Assembly: GCF_041260155.1 (NCBI RefSeq) | Contig: NC_091933.1 | Coordinates: forward strand, 29,273,933-29,337,932 | Source of the DNA: Ptychodera flava | Taxonomy: Eukaryota; Hemichordata; Enteropneusta; Ptychoderidae | DNA length: 64,000 bases | Reading direction: 5' to 3' | Part shown: positions 1-13,500 of the stretch, one piece after another | How the letters are laid out: each line of letters begins with the position of its first letter | How positions within the stretch are numbered: position 1 is the first letter of the stretch | Program-made: the position numbers and the translations under genes | Notes under the pieces: generated by a model | Database searches by the model: none | Seen by the model: only the letters and a program-made list of their open reading frames with translations | What the model was told of the DNA's origin: nothing

Positions 1-452
1 GGATCGTAAACTTGTTTGACATCACAGTGCGAACGTCATCGAAAACCAGGATTTGTTTCCACGCATGACTTTGGAAAATTACCCAATGACGTTCATGTTT
101 ATTGTAACTTTGATACAATGTTCTGTGTTGCCTTTCCCGCCGTTTTGGGAAATGCAAGCGAGGCTTTCCACGTTGTTGTTGCTCTTCGAATTTCCATGTA
201 ACGTGAGGAGTTCAGGATCCTCTCTCCAGTGTTTTCAATAAATAGTTACGTGTTTATTGTTAACTATTCCGAGTCCAGCTGTCTTCTCAGTGACGTCCGA
301 TATTAAAGAACCTCCCCCCACATCACTCCTTGGCAACCAACTTTTTATAAGTACAGCCTGGAGGAAGCAAGGTCGATTTCAAGTTGATTTCGTTTCTAAT
401 TTCGGAGCGTCTGTAGGAAAGCAGTCATAACCAAAGCATGCATGTATGATAA
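1..452. other. Intergenic sequence, no gene recognised
   Basis: No supported coding exon. An AATAAA-type signal lies near 237-243 after a stretch that could be the end of an old retroelement terminal repeat, but no TG...CA ends or target duplication could be placed, so this is left unassigned. Confidence 0.4.
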
Positions 453-453
453 A

Positions 454-604
454 GGGGTTATTAGGCCTACACGAAGTTAGGGCGATACCGTGTCGTATTC
501 TCGTGATGTGTCCGTATTTTGATTCGTTGCTGCGCAACTCGTCAAAATACGGACACATCATTCGAATACGACGCGGTATCGCCCAAACTTCGTGTAATAA
601 CCCC

Positions 605-605
<1 letters not shown>
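454..605. mobile_element. Hairpin MITE-like palindrome
   Basis: Two arms of about 60-65 bases are near-perfect reverse complements (about 454-523 and 542-605). The short centre is itself self-complementary (gttg...caac). There is no coding capacity. The element is followed directly by a (TA)n array. The form is that of a short non-autonomous DNA-transposon derivative; the superfamily is not determinable and no clean target duplication was seen. Confidence 0.75.

Positions 606-608
<3 letters not shown>

Positions 609-689
<81 letters not shown>
609..689. repeat. (TA)n microsatellite
   Basis: About 80 bases of alternating TA with one phase break near 652, directly abutting the hairpin element. 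Confidence 0.95.
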
Positions 690-690
<1 letters not shown>

Positions 691-1993
691 GTATGTGTTT
701 TGTGTGTGTGTTATTTCCCAGTATTCTGAAGTAGTATGACGTCATTGAAGACGAGCTCGAGAGTTCCCCATTATTACAGAACTGTATATCTGCTAGGCGA
801 GGAGGGATACAGCTATTTTTGGAGAAATAGTCTTCGATTTTTCCTTGCAATGTAATGTGGACCTTAATTGTATTTTTCGGTTCCAGCTGATTCGGGTCAT
901 GGATGCACACTCCCAGTCAGAGTGCTCCGGTGATATTTCCAAAGGATCTTTCGCAGATATTCTCGCAAAATTTCAATGGATATAGCTGATACCAGCGAGG
1001 ATAGTGACAGGACGATGATCTAGTACTGTAATGCACGATCAAACACTGTCCGACGAAATCGTAAGTTTGTTCACGCTGTTTCAGAATATGTTAAATCTTG
1101 ACTTCAGTAAAAAGATATGAATAACGCCATTATAAAAGTGTACATCACATTATTTTTGTCGATTATTTGTGCAATGTTAGCTGTAAGTACACTGGTGAAA
1201 ATCAATTAGCGTATAATACGACGCAGTATGACTATCGCTGGATCGTGTTCTCAGTAAATAAAACTGTTGGAAATTGAGGAGAAGGCCTTATACATGGAAT
1301 TTGCCGAAACTATGAGTGGAATCGAACAACAACAATAAACTGTACATTAAACAAAAAATTCACCTGATACTGGCCCCAGCTATCACTTGTGTTATACATT
1401 ATGTGAATGTACTTCGTCTCAAATCCATGGTAAGGCCACAGCTAGAGTCGAGTAGACAACTTGAACGCGACAGACCCACGCGTGTCACTGTAAGTGGCGC
1501 AAGTAAACTCCCTTTCTATACCTACTTGAAATAACATCCTTCCTAAGTTCAACGTCAGTTCAATGCTTTGTCAATGCTAAAAAATTCACAGCTTTGATCA
1601 TAAATTTTAATAGATTCGATTCTTACTATTCGCTGAGACATTCCTCAATTTTTACTGGATACATTATTATATTTTTCGGCCTTGGTCTGGTTTTCCTTTT
1701 ATTCTTACTTTGCGATTTACCCGCTCTGTTGACGAACTGGCACTTGTACTTCTAGCTCCTAATAGCAGACGACTGCGAACGCCATCAATTTTTACCAAAT
1801 TAAGAAACATGTACGTTTATAGTTACCCAATTCCGTCCGACACTCTTCAGAACCAACTCCATTTTCATCTATGCAATAACGCCGAAAAAAAAACGGCAAA
1901 ACGACAAAAGCCCTACTGCCGACGTCAGGAGTTTCGAAATACGGAAATCTCCCTATTACTGTTGTGTGATGTCATATATTGTGGGAAGAACAG

Positions 1994-2043
<50 letters not shown>

Positions 2044-2469
2044 TGGTTTATATCAAGAACGTTGATATTGTTCTTATATTAATTTATCTTCAGTTTTCTC
2101 TCGAAAATCTAATATCCGGAAATAACCAAAAATTTGAGGATTATATGTGGAAATACTTTACGTTTTACCAAGTTTAGCGGTTAAGGAGTGTGATAAAGTA
2201 TAATTAACCATGACGTGGCCCGTGACACTATGACAATATCGCAATAGCTGTCATACTCTTTTAAAATTTACCTGGTGGGGATTGATAAAGTTTTACTGTC
2301 ACAAAAACCGGGGACATTGTTATCACTCTACCTGTATGCGTCTCCATTGTCGATGTCGATGACATAACGACTGTGATGAAAGCATTGGTAGAGACAAGAC
2401 ACGATTTACATGTTTCGGCGATCTTTCCGAAGATCTCACGGCGTGGAATAGATTTGTTACGTCGGCTTA
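690..2469. other. Intergenic sequence with a (CA)n tract
   Basis: No coding exon or RNA gene recognised. A (CA)n microsatellite lies at about 1996-2041. The longest open frame here runs across that microsatellite and has no family resemblance. Confidence 0.5.
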
Positions 2470-3015
2470 GGGAGCCGTCATTATATACGGCCTAGGGAGG
2501 TCGGAGGAATTGCTTTAGAAACCCCAAAATTTTGAGTAACCCCCTGCCCTGCCAACCTATACAGTAAAATGGATTATTGCTGCGACAGGCCCTGTACAGA
2601 CCCTGATTAAACCCTGTGGTATAGGTCTGTCTTGCAAAGAGTTTCCATTGCTGTGACAGGGTCTGATGACATGTAGTGTTCTCCGTAGTTTTTTTTACTA
2701 GAGGGCGAAGACCACAAGCGGCCCGCGGGGGGAGGTCAGGAGGGGGGTGTCTCCTCTCCTGGCGTTTGAGCTTTTGAAAATAGAGATTAAAATGGTGTTA
2801 TTTGGTGGCACTTTGGGAGTATTTTTTTCAGATTTGTTTCGTATAAAATGCTAAAAGGGACAGAAATCTGAGACAGTATTCACAAACTTATATTCCAGTT
2901 CACTTAACTTGAGGCTTGCCACGTCGAATAGCTGATCATTTTCGTCTGAAGATCACAATAACGTGAAACACATAGTGTAATGAGATTTAGTTTCTACTTG
3001 AAACCACCTGTATTA

Positions 3016-3103
<88 letters not shown>

Positions 3104-3356
3104 TATATGTGTGTGTGGGTGTGTGTATACATATACCGGGTATGAACATACATTATCTCAAGCATACATATTGCTACTATTATTGTTGTATTAATTCATA
3201 ACTTCACTAAATGCTTCAGTACATATCAACAAAATTGAGTAGCCCTCCCCCCTTTCTTGTTCTCCACTTTTGAGCAACCCCCCTTGTGGTCTTCGTTTTT
3301 TGAGTGACCCCCCTTAGATTCCTCCGACCCCCAGGCCATAAATAATGACGGCTCCC
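2470..3356. mobile_element. Non-autonomous DNA transposon with TTA target duplication
   Basis: Inverted termini begin GGGAGCCGTCATTA and end in its complement TAATGACGGCTCCC; similarity continues inward through a GGTCGGAGGAAT-type stretch. TTA trinucleotides flank both ends (2467-2469 and 3357-3359). Subterminal C-rich direct repeats of about 30 bases are present and there is no transposase. A (TA)n array (3018-3099) lies inside. A 3-base TWA target duplication is characteristic of PIF/Harbinger elements, so that superfamily is inferred. Confidence 0.7.
3018..3099. repeat. (TA)n microsatellite
   Basis: About 80 bases of TA inside the 2470-3356 element, continuing into a short GT-rich tract. 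Confidence 0.95.
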
Positions 3357-3983
3357 TTATCTTCGAATAACAGCGAGTCCCGATTTAATGACATCAGTAA
3401 CAAACACAGCCACACTTGCAATTTGGAGCTTGTCGTCATACATGCCAGCGTGGAGAATTGCATTATTTCAACGCTCAATCTATAATGATTCTAGAACTAT
3501 CGCAGATACGTATCTTCTGATTGCTCTCATGGGAAACAGGGATTTTTGAAATATTTCAGTCCTTTCGAAATGTTGTATCATACAGATTTGAAACTTAAGA
3601 TTACTTTCGCTCATAAACTTCATTTCGAGAACATGATGCTAATTGTCAGCACTTCTAGAAATCTGCGACACTGAGAACACTTCACAAATTCGAAGGTATA
3701 GTTGTTACGTATATGGGTATTAACATCAAAATCAGATCAACAGGGCGGAAAGTTAGTCATATAATTTGCAGGATGCAATTCACTAGCTTTTCAATAGGAA
3801 AGTCTACTGACGCCCCACTTTTGGTAAATATATTAACCTTACTGTCTGGACGTACGGACAAATATGAAATGGTAAAATGGTATATAAAGTCTCAAAACAA
3901 CGTCTCCCTGATTTAGTAATTTTCAGTTACAACGTCGTTTTGGGTTGATAAGTAAGTTGAGGTCCTTTCTTTTTAAATTGCCC

Positions 3984-3989
3984 TTTATT
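3984..3989 (-). promoter_or_regulatory. Probable polyadenylation signal of the carboxypeptidase gene
   Basis: TTTATT on the plus strand is AATAAA on the minus strand, about 185 bases downstream of the carboxypeptidase stop codon (4174-4176). It is the nearest canonical signal I see, so a short 3' UTR is inferred. Confidence 0.5.
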
Positions 3990-4173
3990 TCCATCTCAGA
4001 TGAAAAAATACTTCTGTAACAGGGCTCATCAATGAAACTTTGAAACTCTAGAGAAATATTCGTCTAAATAAAGTTTCAAGATCAAGACCGACAAACTATG
4101 ACCTCTTAAAATACCCATTTGATCACAAAATGAGTTTTCCATCATGACTTGATCGTTGTCTTGACTTCAGAGT

Positions 4174-6579
4174 CTAAGGATTAGCAACGTGCATGCACAG
4201 GGCAACAAATCCTGCATAGTTCTCTTCCGCCGTTGGAATAATCTGATCCTCGGGAAGAACGAAGCCATACTGTCCTTCGTCGCGGAGTTCATATGTGTAG
4301 GAGTGTACGATATTTTGATCCCCATAGGCCCAGTCTACGGTTGTTCCACTGGTAGTGTCTGGAAAAATAAAATTAAACTGACGTTAAACTGACGTTACAG
4401 GAATGTTCAGAGAGTAACATAACTTCAACATGACAGTACCTTCTCAAATTTCTACCCTCTGCAACCTACACTGAGACAAAACTTATGTAAATATATTGAC
4501 ATGGCATGTAGGAATATCGGTCGACTTTTCTTGTCTGTTCTCTCAGTTTTTCTTGCCATCATATTTCCTCGAAGTGATTATGATCAGTTTAAAAATATTT
4601 TCAATTTTTAGGAATATGCCAGTCAATTATTATCAGCCACTACAGAACTTGCAAATTGCAAAAATGAAATTCCCGAGTTTCTAGCCTATTCTGCAGTTCG
4701 GGTTGCTCATCTTTGGTTCCATTTTAAATTGAAAACACGAACGATCTGCATCGTTCGATAGGTATAGCGTCACTGGTCTGTACTAAATTTTGTCGGCAAC
4801 AAAGTTGTACTTTTTAATCTGATATCCTATCTTATATTGTTTGCGCCTACTTAAATACATCACATCAGCCTATCAAACAACTGAACTTTCGAGTACATCA
4901 GCTGATTTACAGTCACTGTGACAGATGATTTATCAAACCCACATGCACTGATAGACAGACACACAACATAAACACACACACACACACACATACATATATA
5001 TATACTTTAAGCTGTACAAATATCAGCAACTCTAGTTACGCGCACACGAGCACCCATTATTCATTACCCAACTCGGTGTTTCTAGGGTATTTGTGCTCGA
5101 TGGAGAATCGTAGAACTGTTTTGGGTTAAAACTACCACCGTCAAGTGTATTGGATGTCTGTAGGTCGAGTTTCTCTCATTCAAGCGATCACAAGAAAATA
5201 AGATTGCTCCAAAGTCCTCTTTTAATTTTCATTTGTTTACTGACATTCGTGTTTTTACCACTAGAAAGGTTGGACGTTCAACGATTGATAAGTATAGTTT
5301 TCAAGTCAGCATTCTGGTATTCGGAAACAAATACTTTAGTAACAGCTTTGATTTATCACCATTAATGCTCGATTATGAGTTATTTCTTCGAAGACGACCA
5401 AAAACGAACAAAACCAAAACCCTACAGCCCACCACAAATACAACCATGCCTATGTACAGAGGAAAGCTCAAGGCAAATGGATTTCTGTCTGACGGTAGCT
5501 TGAGAGCGTAAAACTGGAATAACAAGCGTTATCTCGAGTACTGTTTCATTTCAGATGGTTCTCCGTGAAGAAACATGCTTGGTACAATGAAGAGAGTGGT
5601 AAAGATATTACATCTTGTCAAGTATACACTACATCGGATACGCTTTGCAAGCTTCTATTTTCACACATACCCACACATATGTTGGGGCCGTGCAATTATT
5701 TTTCTGTAAGACCCCTGCGATGGAGGAAATTTATTTTTAGGGGTAGGTGAATGAAATTCGTTTGTTGTACATGAAAAGTGTCACACATGAACCTTGATGT
5801 TTGAACATGAAACGGATTTACAGTTACTGTATTTACCTTCTTCGAATAATGTGAATTTTGAATGCTTTCTTTCAAGAGTTAAATTATTTATTTTTGCCGA
5901 ATGCTGAATTTAAAGATATTCATTGAACACCATTCTCCAAAATATGACATCAGTCTGCAACAACTGTCGGTTTTCCAAATTCACCATGGTAACGGTGAAA
6001 ACGATGGAATCAGTAGCATTCAAACAGATACATCTAGTACTCTTTCATGGTGTCCACTTGTGCCATCACACAGAGTAAATCATCATTTTCCAAAAATGTA
6101 CTCCCATACAATATTTAATATATCAGTGTTCTGAACATGACAGTTTTTGTGGAAAACACTTAACAGTAGAATCGCACATTGATATGGCAGCTCAGTTTTC
6201 ATCTAGTAATGTAACGACACACCACAAATTCTTAACGTTATCTTGGTAGATTTCATTCTTTGCAATCCGGGCACATGACATTGCCTGATCTTGCCATGTC
6301 CTATATATCAATCCTCCCTCAACATTAGAAAGAAAATTGCGAGAGTCAAAATTAAGTTGACTGTTTCGAATATCGATTATGTATTTCACCTGGCGGCAAA
6401 GTGTCACTGATTTGAAGTAATTTACACCAACTCGTCTGGTTTTGGTTTTGCATATTTAAATTTTGCTAAGTCGTCACAGTCAAAATTTAAGGGTAGCTAT
6501 AATTTTTGATGATTTCTTCCAATAGTATGTATGTATGTATGTATGTATGTATGTATGTATGTATGTATGTATGTATGTA

Positions 6580-6610
<31 letters not shown>

Positions 6611-9107
6611 ATGTATGTATGTATGTATGTATGTATGTATGTATGTATGTATGTATGTATGTATGTATGTATGTATGTATGTATGTATGTGGTGTATGTG
6701 TATGTATGTATATATGTATGTCTCTATGTGTGTATCTATGTATGTCTCTGTCTATATATCTCTCAATCTATCTAGCTATATATCTATCTCTCTATCTAAC
6801 TATCTATCTGTGTGTCTGTCTATCGAATTATCTAGCTAGCTATCTATGGCCGTGCTCTTTCTTACAACTTTGCGATACAACTCCCGTGTGTATATGTAGT
6901 AACGAAAGAGATGCATATGCCTTCTCCGGCATCAACATTACCGACCTCTAGCGGTCTATTAAATCACACTGCACTAAGTAGAAGGACAATGTACCGATAA
7001 TTTTAAAATGAACAGATAGCCAAACTTGTTCTAAATTTCGAACATGTTACGTACGTTTAACGTAAATTTGAAAACAGCCATCCCAAACTCGGACCTGCAG
7101 TGCAAAATAATAAATCGAAGAAGCTTTTTCGGAGTTTTTATCGACCGTAAAAAAATTATAATACATAGCATATCAACTGATAAAATAAATCCAAAGATAC
7201 CAATAGAGATTATAAACAGCATAATTATGAGTATTTTTGCCAAATCTCGATAGAACAACAGTTTAATATTGATGTCGTCCTTATAGCAAAATAGGTAAAT
7301 AAAAATCAGTGTCTTTAGCAGCATAGCAATGTGACACGACTTATACAGTCAATGGAAAACAACACACTATAATAACTGATACGTTCTATGTCTCAGTAAA
7401 ATGAGAAAGTATTGATGAAAAAAACAGACTTACACAGAGTTGGACCACTGGCGCCGTAAATATAGGTCATGTTGTGCACCGCAGCGATAGCTTCAGTTGA
7501 TACCTTCATGGCTTCATCCTTAAAATGGTGGATGTAAATATAACAATAAATTAGTGGTGTCACGTTTTTATTCTTTTCTGCAAGGTGAATGCCAAAGGTC
7601 CAGGATGGCAAACCTTGAGATTCGTCTTACATTGTGCAGCCAAAACAAATTTGTCGACTTACACTGTCGGGAAAAGTGAGATGACAAGCCCCTCGTTTCA
7701 ACATCGTGAAGAGACACAATTTTACGAAGTATATTTTACTAAGCTAGATAATCATTAAATGTTCTTCACAGATTTTGTCTTTTTGAAATGTACAGCACAT
7801 AATGACTGCAAAAAACTTTTTAACTGTACATCTTCGCACCTTTACCTGACCGGATTTTAAGCTCCCTAGCTTTATCTCTACGGTCATTCTCAGACTTTGA
7901 CCACTATGACAAGTGCACATGCACGTTAGCAGAATGACGCCCGACAAGGTCTTCAAAATTGAAACTATTTTTCCTTGTTGGTTCAGTAAAAAATTGAAGT
8001 CATATTTCATCAGTCCTGAGAAAGACTTTTGTTTTGTACGATGTTGATATGGACTCTGTAGAGTCACTGAGTGCAAATCTAAAGTGGGACTCACATCTCC
8101 CATACTAGTATGCTCGAATGCCGACCATTTCCATTTACAAATTCGGAAAAAAATTCTTAGCTCAACATAAAAGTGATCACTCTATGTACTCAATCCGTCA
8201 GGTTATGGCTCAATCTCTGCACAGAGATTGTAGTGTGGCGTGAATAATTATAATATAGCTAGAGAGTTTTAGCAGTAGGTGGGGGCGCGTGGTCAACGAC
8301 TAGGAGACCCTCTAGCTTGGATAGAATTATCCACATCGCGCTTCAATCTCTGTGTGGCGTTTGGTTATGGCTTTGAGAGAGCTTTCTTTGAGTTGTGCCT
8401 GTCGCAAAGATCGAAGCATTTCATGAACTAATCTTATGTGATCTTACCATAGCGGCAAAATCGCTAGGAAGTTCATCAGTGTATCCCCATGGCGAAAGCA
8501 TCATTTGAGAGTAAGAGTGGTAATCGAGAAAGATGTCAAACACAATGTCAGGACGAGAGCGGAAAAATTCAGCTACAGCAGCTGTTTCAGGCTCGGACAA
8601 GGCCTCGGGTCCTCTGTAAGTTGAAGTACAGGGAAGAGGACTGGCTCCACTTTCTACATATTATGAATGAAAAAATTAAATGTTTTAGCATAACCGAGCA
8701 AAACCCCACAAAAACAGGAGATATATGAATTAGTCAATGAAAGTTAAGAAAGTTACGTAATTAGGTAAGTAAACAAGTAAGTCTAATCCATGCATATAAT
8801 CAAGCTTACATCCGTCCTTCCATCCATCCATTCATCCAGCAATCTAGCCATCAGTCAATCCACCGACCAATCCACCCACCCACCGACCCATCCATCCATC
8901 CATCCATCCATCCAACCATCCATCCTTCCATCCATCCATCCATCCACCCGTCAGTCCGTACATACATACATACATACATACATACATACATACATACATA
9001 CATACATACATACATACATACATACACACATACATACAACACACAACATACATACACACACACACACACACACATACATACATACATACATACATACATA
9101 CATACAT

Positions 9108-9178
<71 letters not shown>

Positions 9179-9815
9179 TACATACATACATACATACATA
9201 CATACATACATACATACATACATACATACATACATACATACATACATACATACATACATACATACATACATACTGTTATGATGGTCATTTTCCCCACACT
9301 CATCATGACCTGAGTTCAATTAGTCTAGAATATCTCAAGGTCACTGCCCTTAATGACCTCACAACCTTGAATTCAATTAGTCATGTTTGTAATGTTCTGG
9401 AAATTTACTGAGTTGTGCAAGAGAGATAATTTTAGAACAGTAATTAGTATGTCAATAAAAGTTCTAGATTGTTCTTATATGCTCTTATGTAAGCACACGT
9501 GTATAAATATGGACGTGCACAGCTTGCAGTCATGATCAGACATTTGGGATTGTGTCTCTTGTGTGTTACTTCAAGTCTTTGGAAACTCCAGCAGTAGTAA
9601 TTGTCAAGACGTTTAAAGACCTTCACTGCCAACGCTGGATTTATACTTCGGACTTTGTGCAACTTCAAGCCTGCAAACCTGCAAGCCAAAGGACTATTCA
9701 TTCATCCGACTGACTGTTACCGACTGACTTGAACAATTATAGTAGATAGTTAGATAGACAGACATATAGACACAATGTAAGCCAGACAGACAGCCATTAA
9801 GGCACATAGACACTA

Positions 9816-9851
<36 letters not shown>

Positions 9852-10451
9852 CATACATAAATACATACATACATACATACATACATACATACATACATAC
9901 ATACATACATACATACATACATACATACATAGCATGTGTGCATGTACATATATTTTTATCATTTCATTCATTTCTTTATTTCGGCGGCGAAGAACCCCAG
10001 GGAATGTTATCTAACACTTGTACATAAAACTTACGGCCCCAGTTGAAATCAAAATTTCTGTTGCCGTCTACTCCAATACAGCTGGATCCATTAAGTGCCG
10101 ATCTAGTCTTACGCCACAGGCGCTCCTGAAAGGAATTGTCAACAATACGTCATTTTTCTCGGTATCCCGGTAAATGCAAAGCCTATCACCTATTTGAAAC
10201 CTCTTGCTTAATTTGTCGGTCCTGGCCGAAAATTATCCGGATTACGTCATCAGTATGTTCATAATTCTAATTCATTCACCACAGTGAAAATTGCGGAATA
10301 CAGCCAGATAAAAATAATAAATACTTACGCCGTGCCAAGAGGCATTATAACCATCTGGATTCACGACTGGCATGTAATAGAAATCGTAAGTCTCCAAAAG
10401 AAATTGAATATTCTCATTTGAAGAGTACTCCGACATAAGCTACAGAAAAAA

Positions 10452-10547
<96 letters not shown>

Positions 10548-13500
10548 CGTCCAACTTAATAACATTAGTGCTAATTTTATAATGAAGTTATATCATCATT
10601 CTTTTGGTTCCATCTTTACTCAAACTATCAGTCATATAGTGTAAGCACCAGGAAGTGAAGAAGTGACCTCTCTGCGTGAAAGAGGTTGAAGGAAGAACAC
10701 ACACATACCCGATTTGCTATGTACATACACGCAGCGCCTGATACCCACTCACGAGCGTGGAGCAAAGATTTGAACCAGACATTTCTCTTCGGCTTACCAG
10801 TGTTTACACCCATCTGTGAAGAGTTAATAAAGAGATTGTGACAAACAAAAAAGAACAAACAAGCAAAGAGGCAAAGATAACGACAGCTTTAGTTCAGTAT
10901 CTTTCATTAAATGTAACCCGCGATTTTATTTTTTGATGAACTGGAAGTTCAAATGTTACGAAACATTGCTGTGAATCGTCAAATCATCATCATCATTATT
11001 ACATTCCTCTTCTTCATCTTTGGTGTTATCAAACCATCTTTGACAAGATCAATATAATCAATATAAATCATAACAAGGAATTTTCCTTGACACATGATTG
11101 CATGGAAATGACTATAATTTTACATTTAAGTGTTGCTACCTTTTCAAAGTATTACATTCTGCCGTCAAAATTCTGATGAGCACAGAATTTGTCTGCTATA
11201 ATTTTGTCCTCTGGTTTTCGTCGCTATCACAAATGTAAATCATTAGCATAACTTCTACATCGCGTTAGAAATGAACGAAGGTAAACAAAGATTTAATGTG
11301 TTACATCTGTCAGCAAGGTTGTGGCAGAATACTGCCTTTGGCATATGAACGCAAACGAGGAAAACGATTTACTTAAAGATGTCAAACATATAGTGGTAGT
11401 AATTGTCGAATTATCACCTTTTGCCTGCATTGAGATTTTGCTCAACTTTTGAGCACATGCAAAACCCTACCATACACAGTGAACAAACACTAGAATGAAC
11501 AGTCAGTCATCGAAACGCAATCAATGGATTGTGACTGGTTTTAGCAATTAGTGTAAAAATGTCGACTGCTTACTTTTCAACAGATAAGCGTGTTTTGGAT
11601 GTGACGTGTGGTTTAAGTTCTTTTAAGGAGAGGGTTTACTTCACCTTCAAAACGACTAAGTCATTGTCTTCATAAGACATACCGATTGACTCCGAAGAAG
11701 CAAGTGTGGGGTAGGTGGCAACCATCGAATCAACCCACTCGTAGATCTGAAAGCCACAGTAGTTATATTAATTGCACAAGCATACTTCTCACAAAATCGT
11801 TAAGCTGACTTAAAAATACCTCAGAAGAAAAGAGATTTTAATGGTAAGTTGGAAAACTTGAGAGTATATTTGGAAATACTTGGAAATACTCTGAAACTAA
11901 ACGGGAGGGGGACTTGCAAAAAATATTGCTGCTGAATGGAATATCATAATGAACCAATATTGAACCAAAAGCGACCCAAAACTAAAGTTTAAAAACATTT
12001 TCGCTCTTTTATGTTGTGCACGTCTTGAAAACAAGTACTCTCTTACATTAATACAGGCTAGCAAAAATCAAATGAAATTGCTCCTGCCATTTTTTTGCCA
12101 GACTATCGTCCCTTGTGCCTTTTCTGTCTCTCATTGGTGTAAGGGGGGGGGGGGTCGCAAGCAAAAGCATACACTGACACAAGGGACTGTCCTCTGTTGC
12201 AGGACTTGGACAGCTATCAATTTGCATAAGATATGACGTCGGGAACAGGGTTGAGGCAAAGGAAGATATTTGCATTGAGTTTATATGTGCAAGTGAGGTC
12301 ATACAATATATCGGCTAGTCTTGAGTCTGAGAACAGGAGCTGTATTAAAGATGCACGCTATGTCCACTAATTAAATGTATTCATGTAACTTTAACATTTC
12401 CTGCCTGAATTTATTTTAACATCCTTTTAGATTCTTTCAGATAAACACGACGCAAGATAGTGCAGGTTGGATTCCACGATTATCTTACTAGCGTTGACAA
12501 TAATTCAATTCCAGACATATTTTCCGATAGCATAACCGTCAAATTTGTCCCTGAAAGTTTACTGTTTAATTTGCGCCTCGATAATAAAAGATATAATCTT
12601 TTGAATAAAATTTCCTCAAGCAAACTTTCAACCATTCTCTTTGAAAGTCAAAAATAAAAATCGGTAGTCACCGTGCAAATTTTGGTACTAGAGAAACAAA
12701 TTACTCAATATTAACCAATATTTGAAATTCAAAATGGCCGCCATCCCTGTTTTATCAGTACCGGCGGGGGAATAAGGTTATCTATGTTCATAAAACTCAT
12801 GCCGATGAAAAATTTTTAAGCTCATAAGCTTCAAAATAAGCTTCCCCCACGCAAGTGATAGGCCAAATTATATTGTAACTGTGTAAGAGTCTGAAACAAT
12901 AGAATTTGTCGCACACCTCACAGGGATAATGTTGAGTGATGTGGCATGTTCAAAGTCGCGCTATTGTAACCTAGCGGAATCCGTCCCAACAAAGCCAAGT
13001 ATCGTGGATATTTCACTGTTTAAAAATAACCATCAATTTTAACTGCTACTTTTACTTTCACTCCATAGCTGGTACTGAGTTGCGCGTCACGGCCGCTAGG
13101 TCACAGAGTGATGAAATAAACATATTATTCAACTCTGCACCATGGAGATATCCGCACGTTTTCCTTCATTTGATAACTCTGCGTGACTCTACTTCGTGAC
13201 AGAATGCGCCTGGGGACAGATATGCGGACTTTCATTTTTTAAAAATAGTTTTGCTCTGTTACTTGTGGAGACTAATTTTAAAGATTTGGAGTAAGGAAAA
13301 TTTTCTTATTGTTTTCGAGAATCGAAAATTACCCATAGAGTTAACAAGGTGATTTTGGCATCGTGAATTTCAAAAATCGGTAAATTTTAGGTAACTTGTT
13401 TCTCTCTTACCAATCTTTGCACAGTGATCCCTAATTTTGATTGTTAATTTGGAAAGAGAATGGCTGAAAGATTAAATAAGGGATGTTTGAGCAAAGCATA

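Noticed and set aside
1..310. Possible LTR end with AATAAA
   Set aside because: No terminal dinucleotides, target duplication or second copy were found.
6506..6951. Open frames encoding [12 protein letters not shown] repeats
   Set aside because: They are translations of a (GTAT)n microsatellite; the same applies to frames at 8790-9319 and 9694-9930.
7744..8103. 119-codon minus-strand frame in a carboxypeptidase intron
   Set aside because: It lies between exons 8 and 9, which join in frame without it, and shows no known motif.
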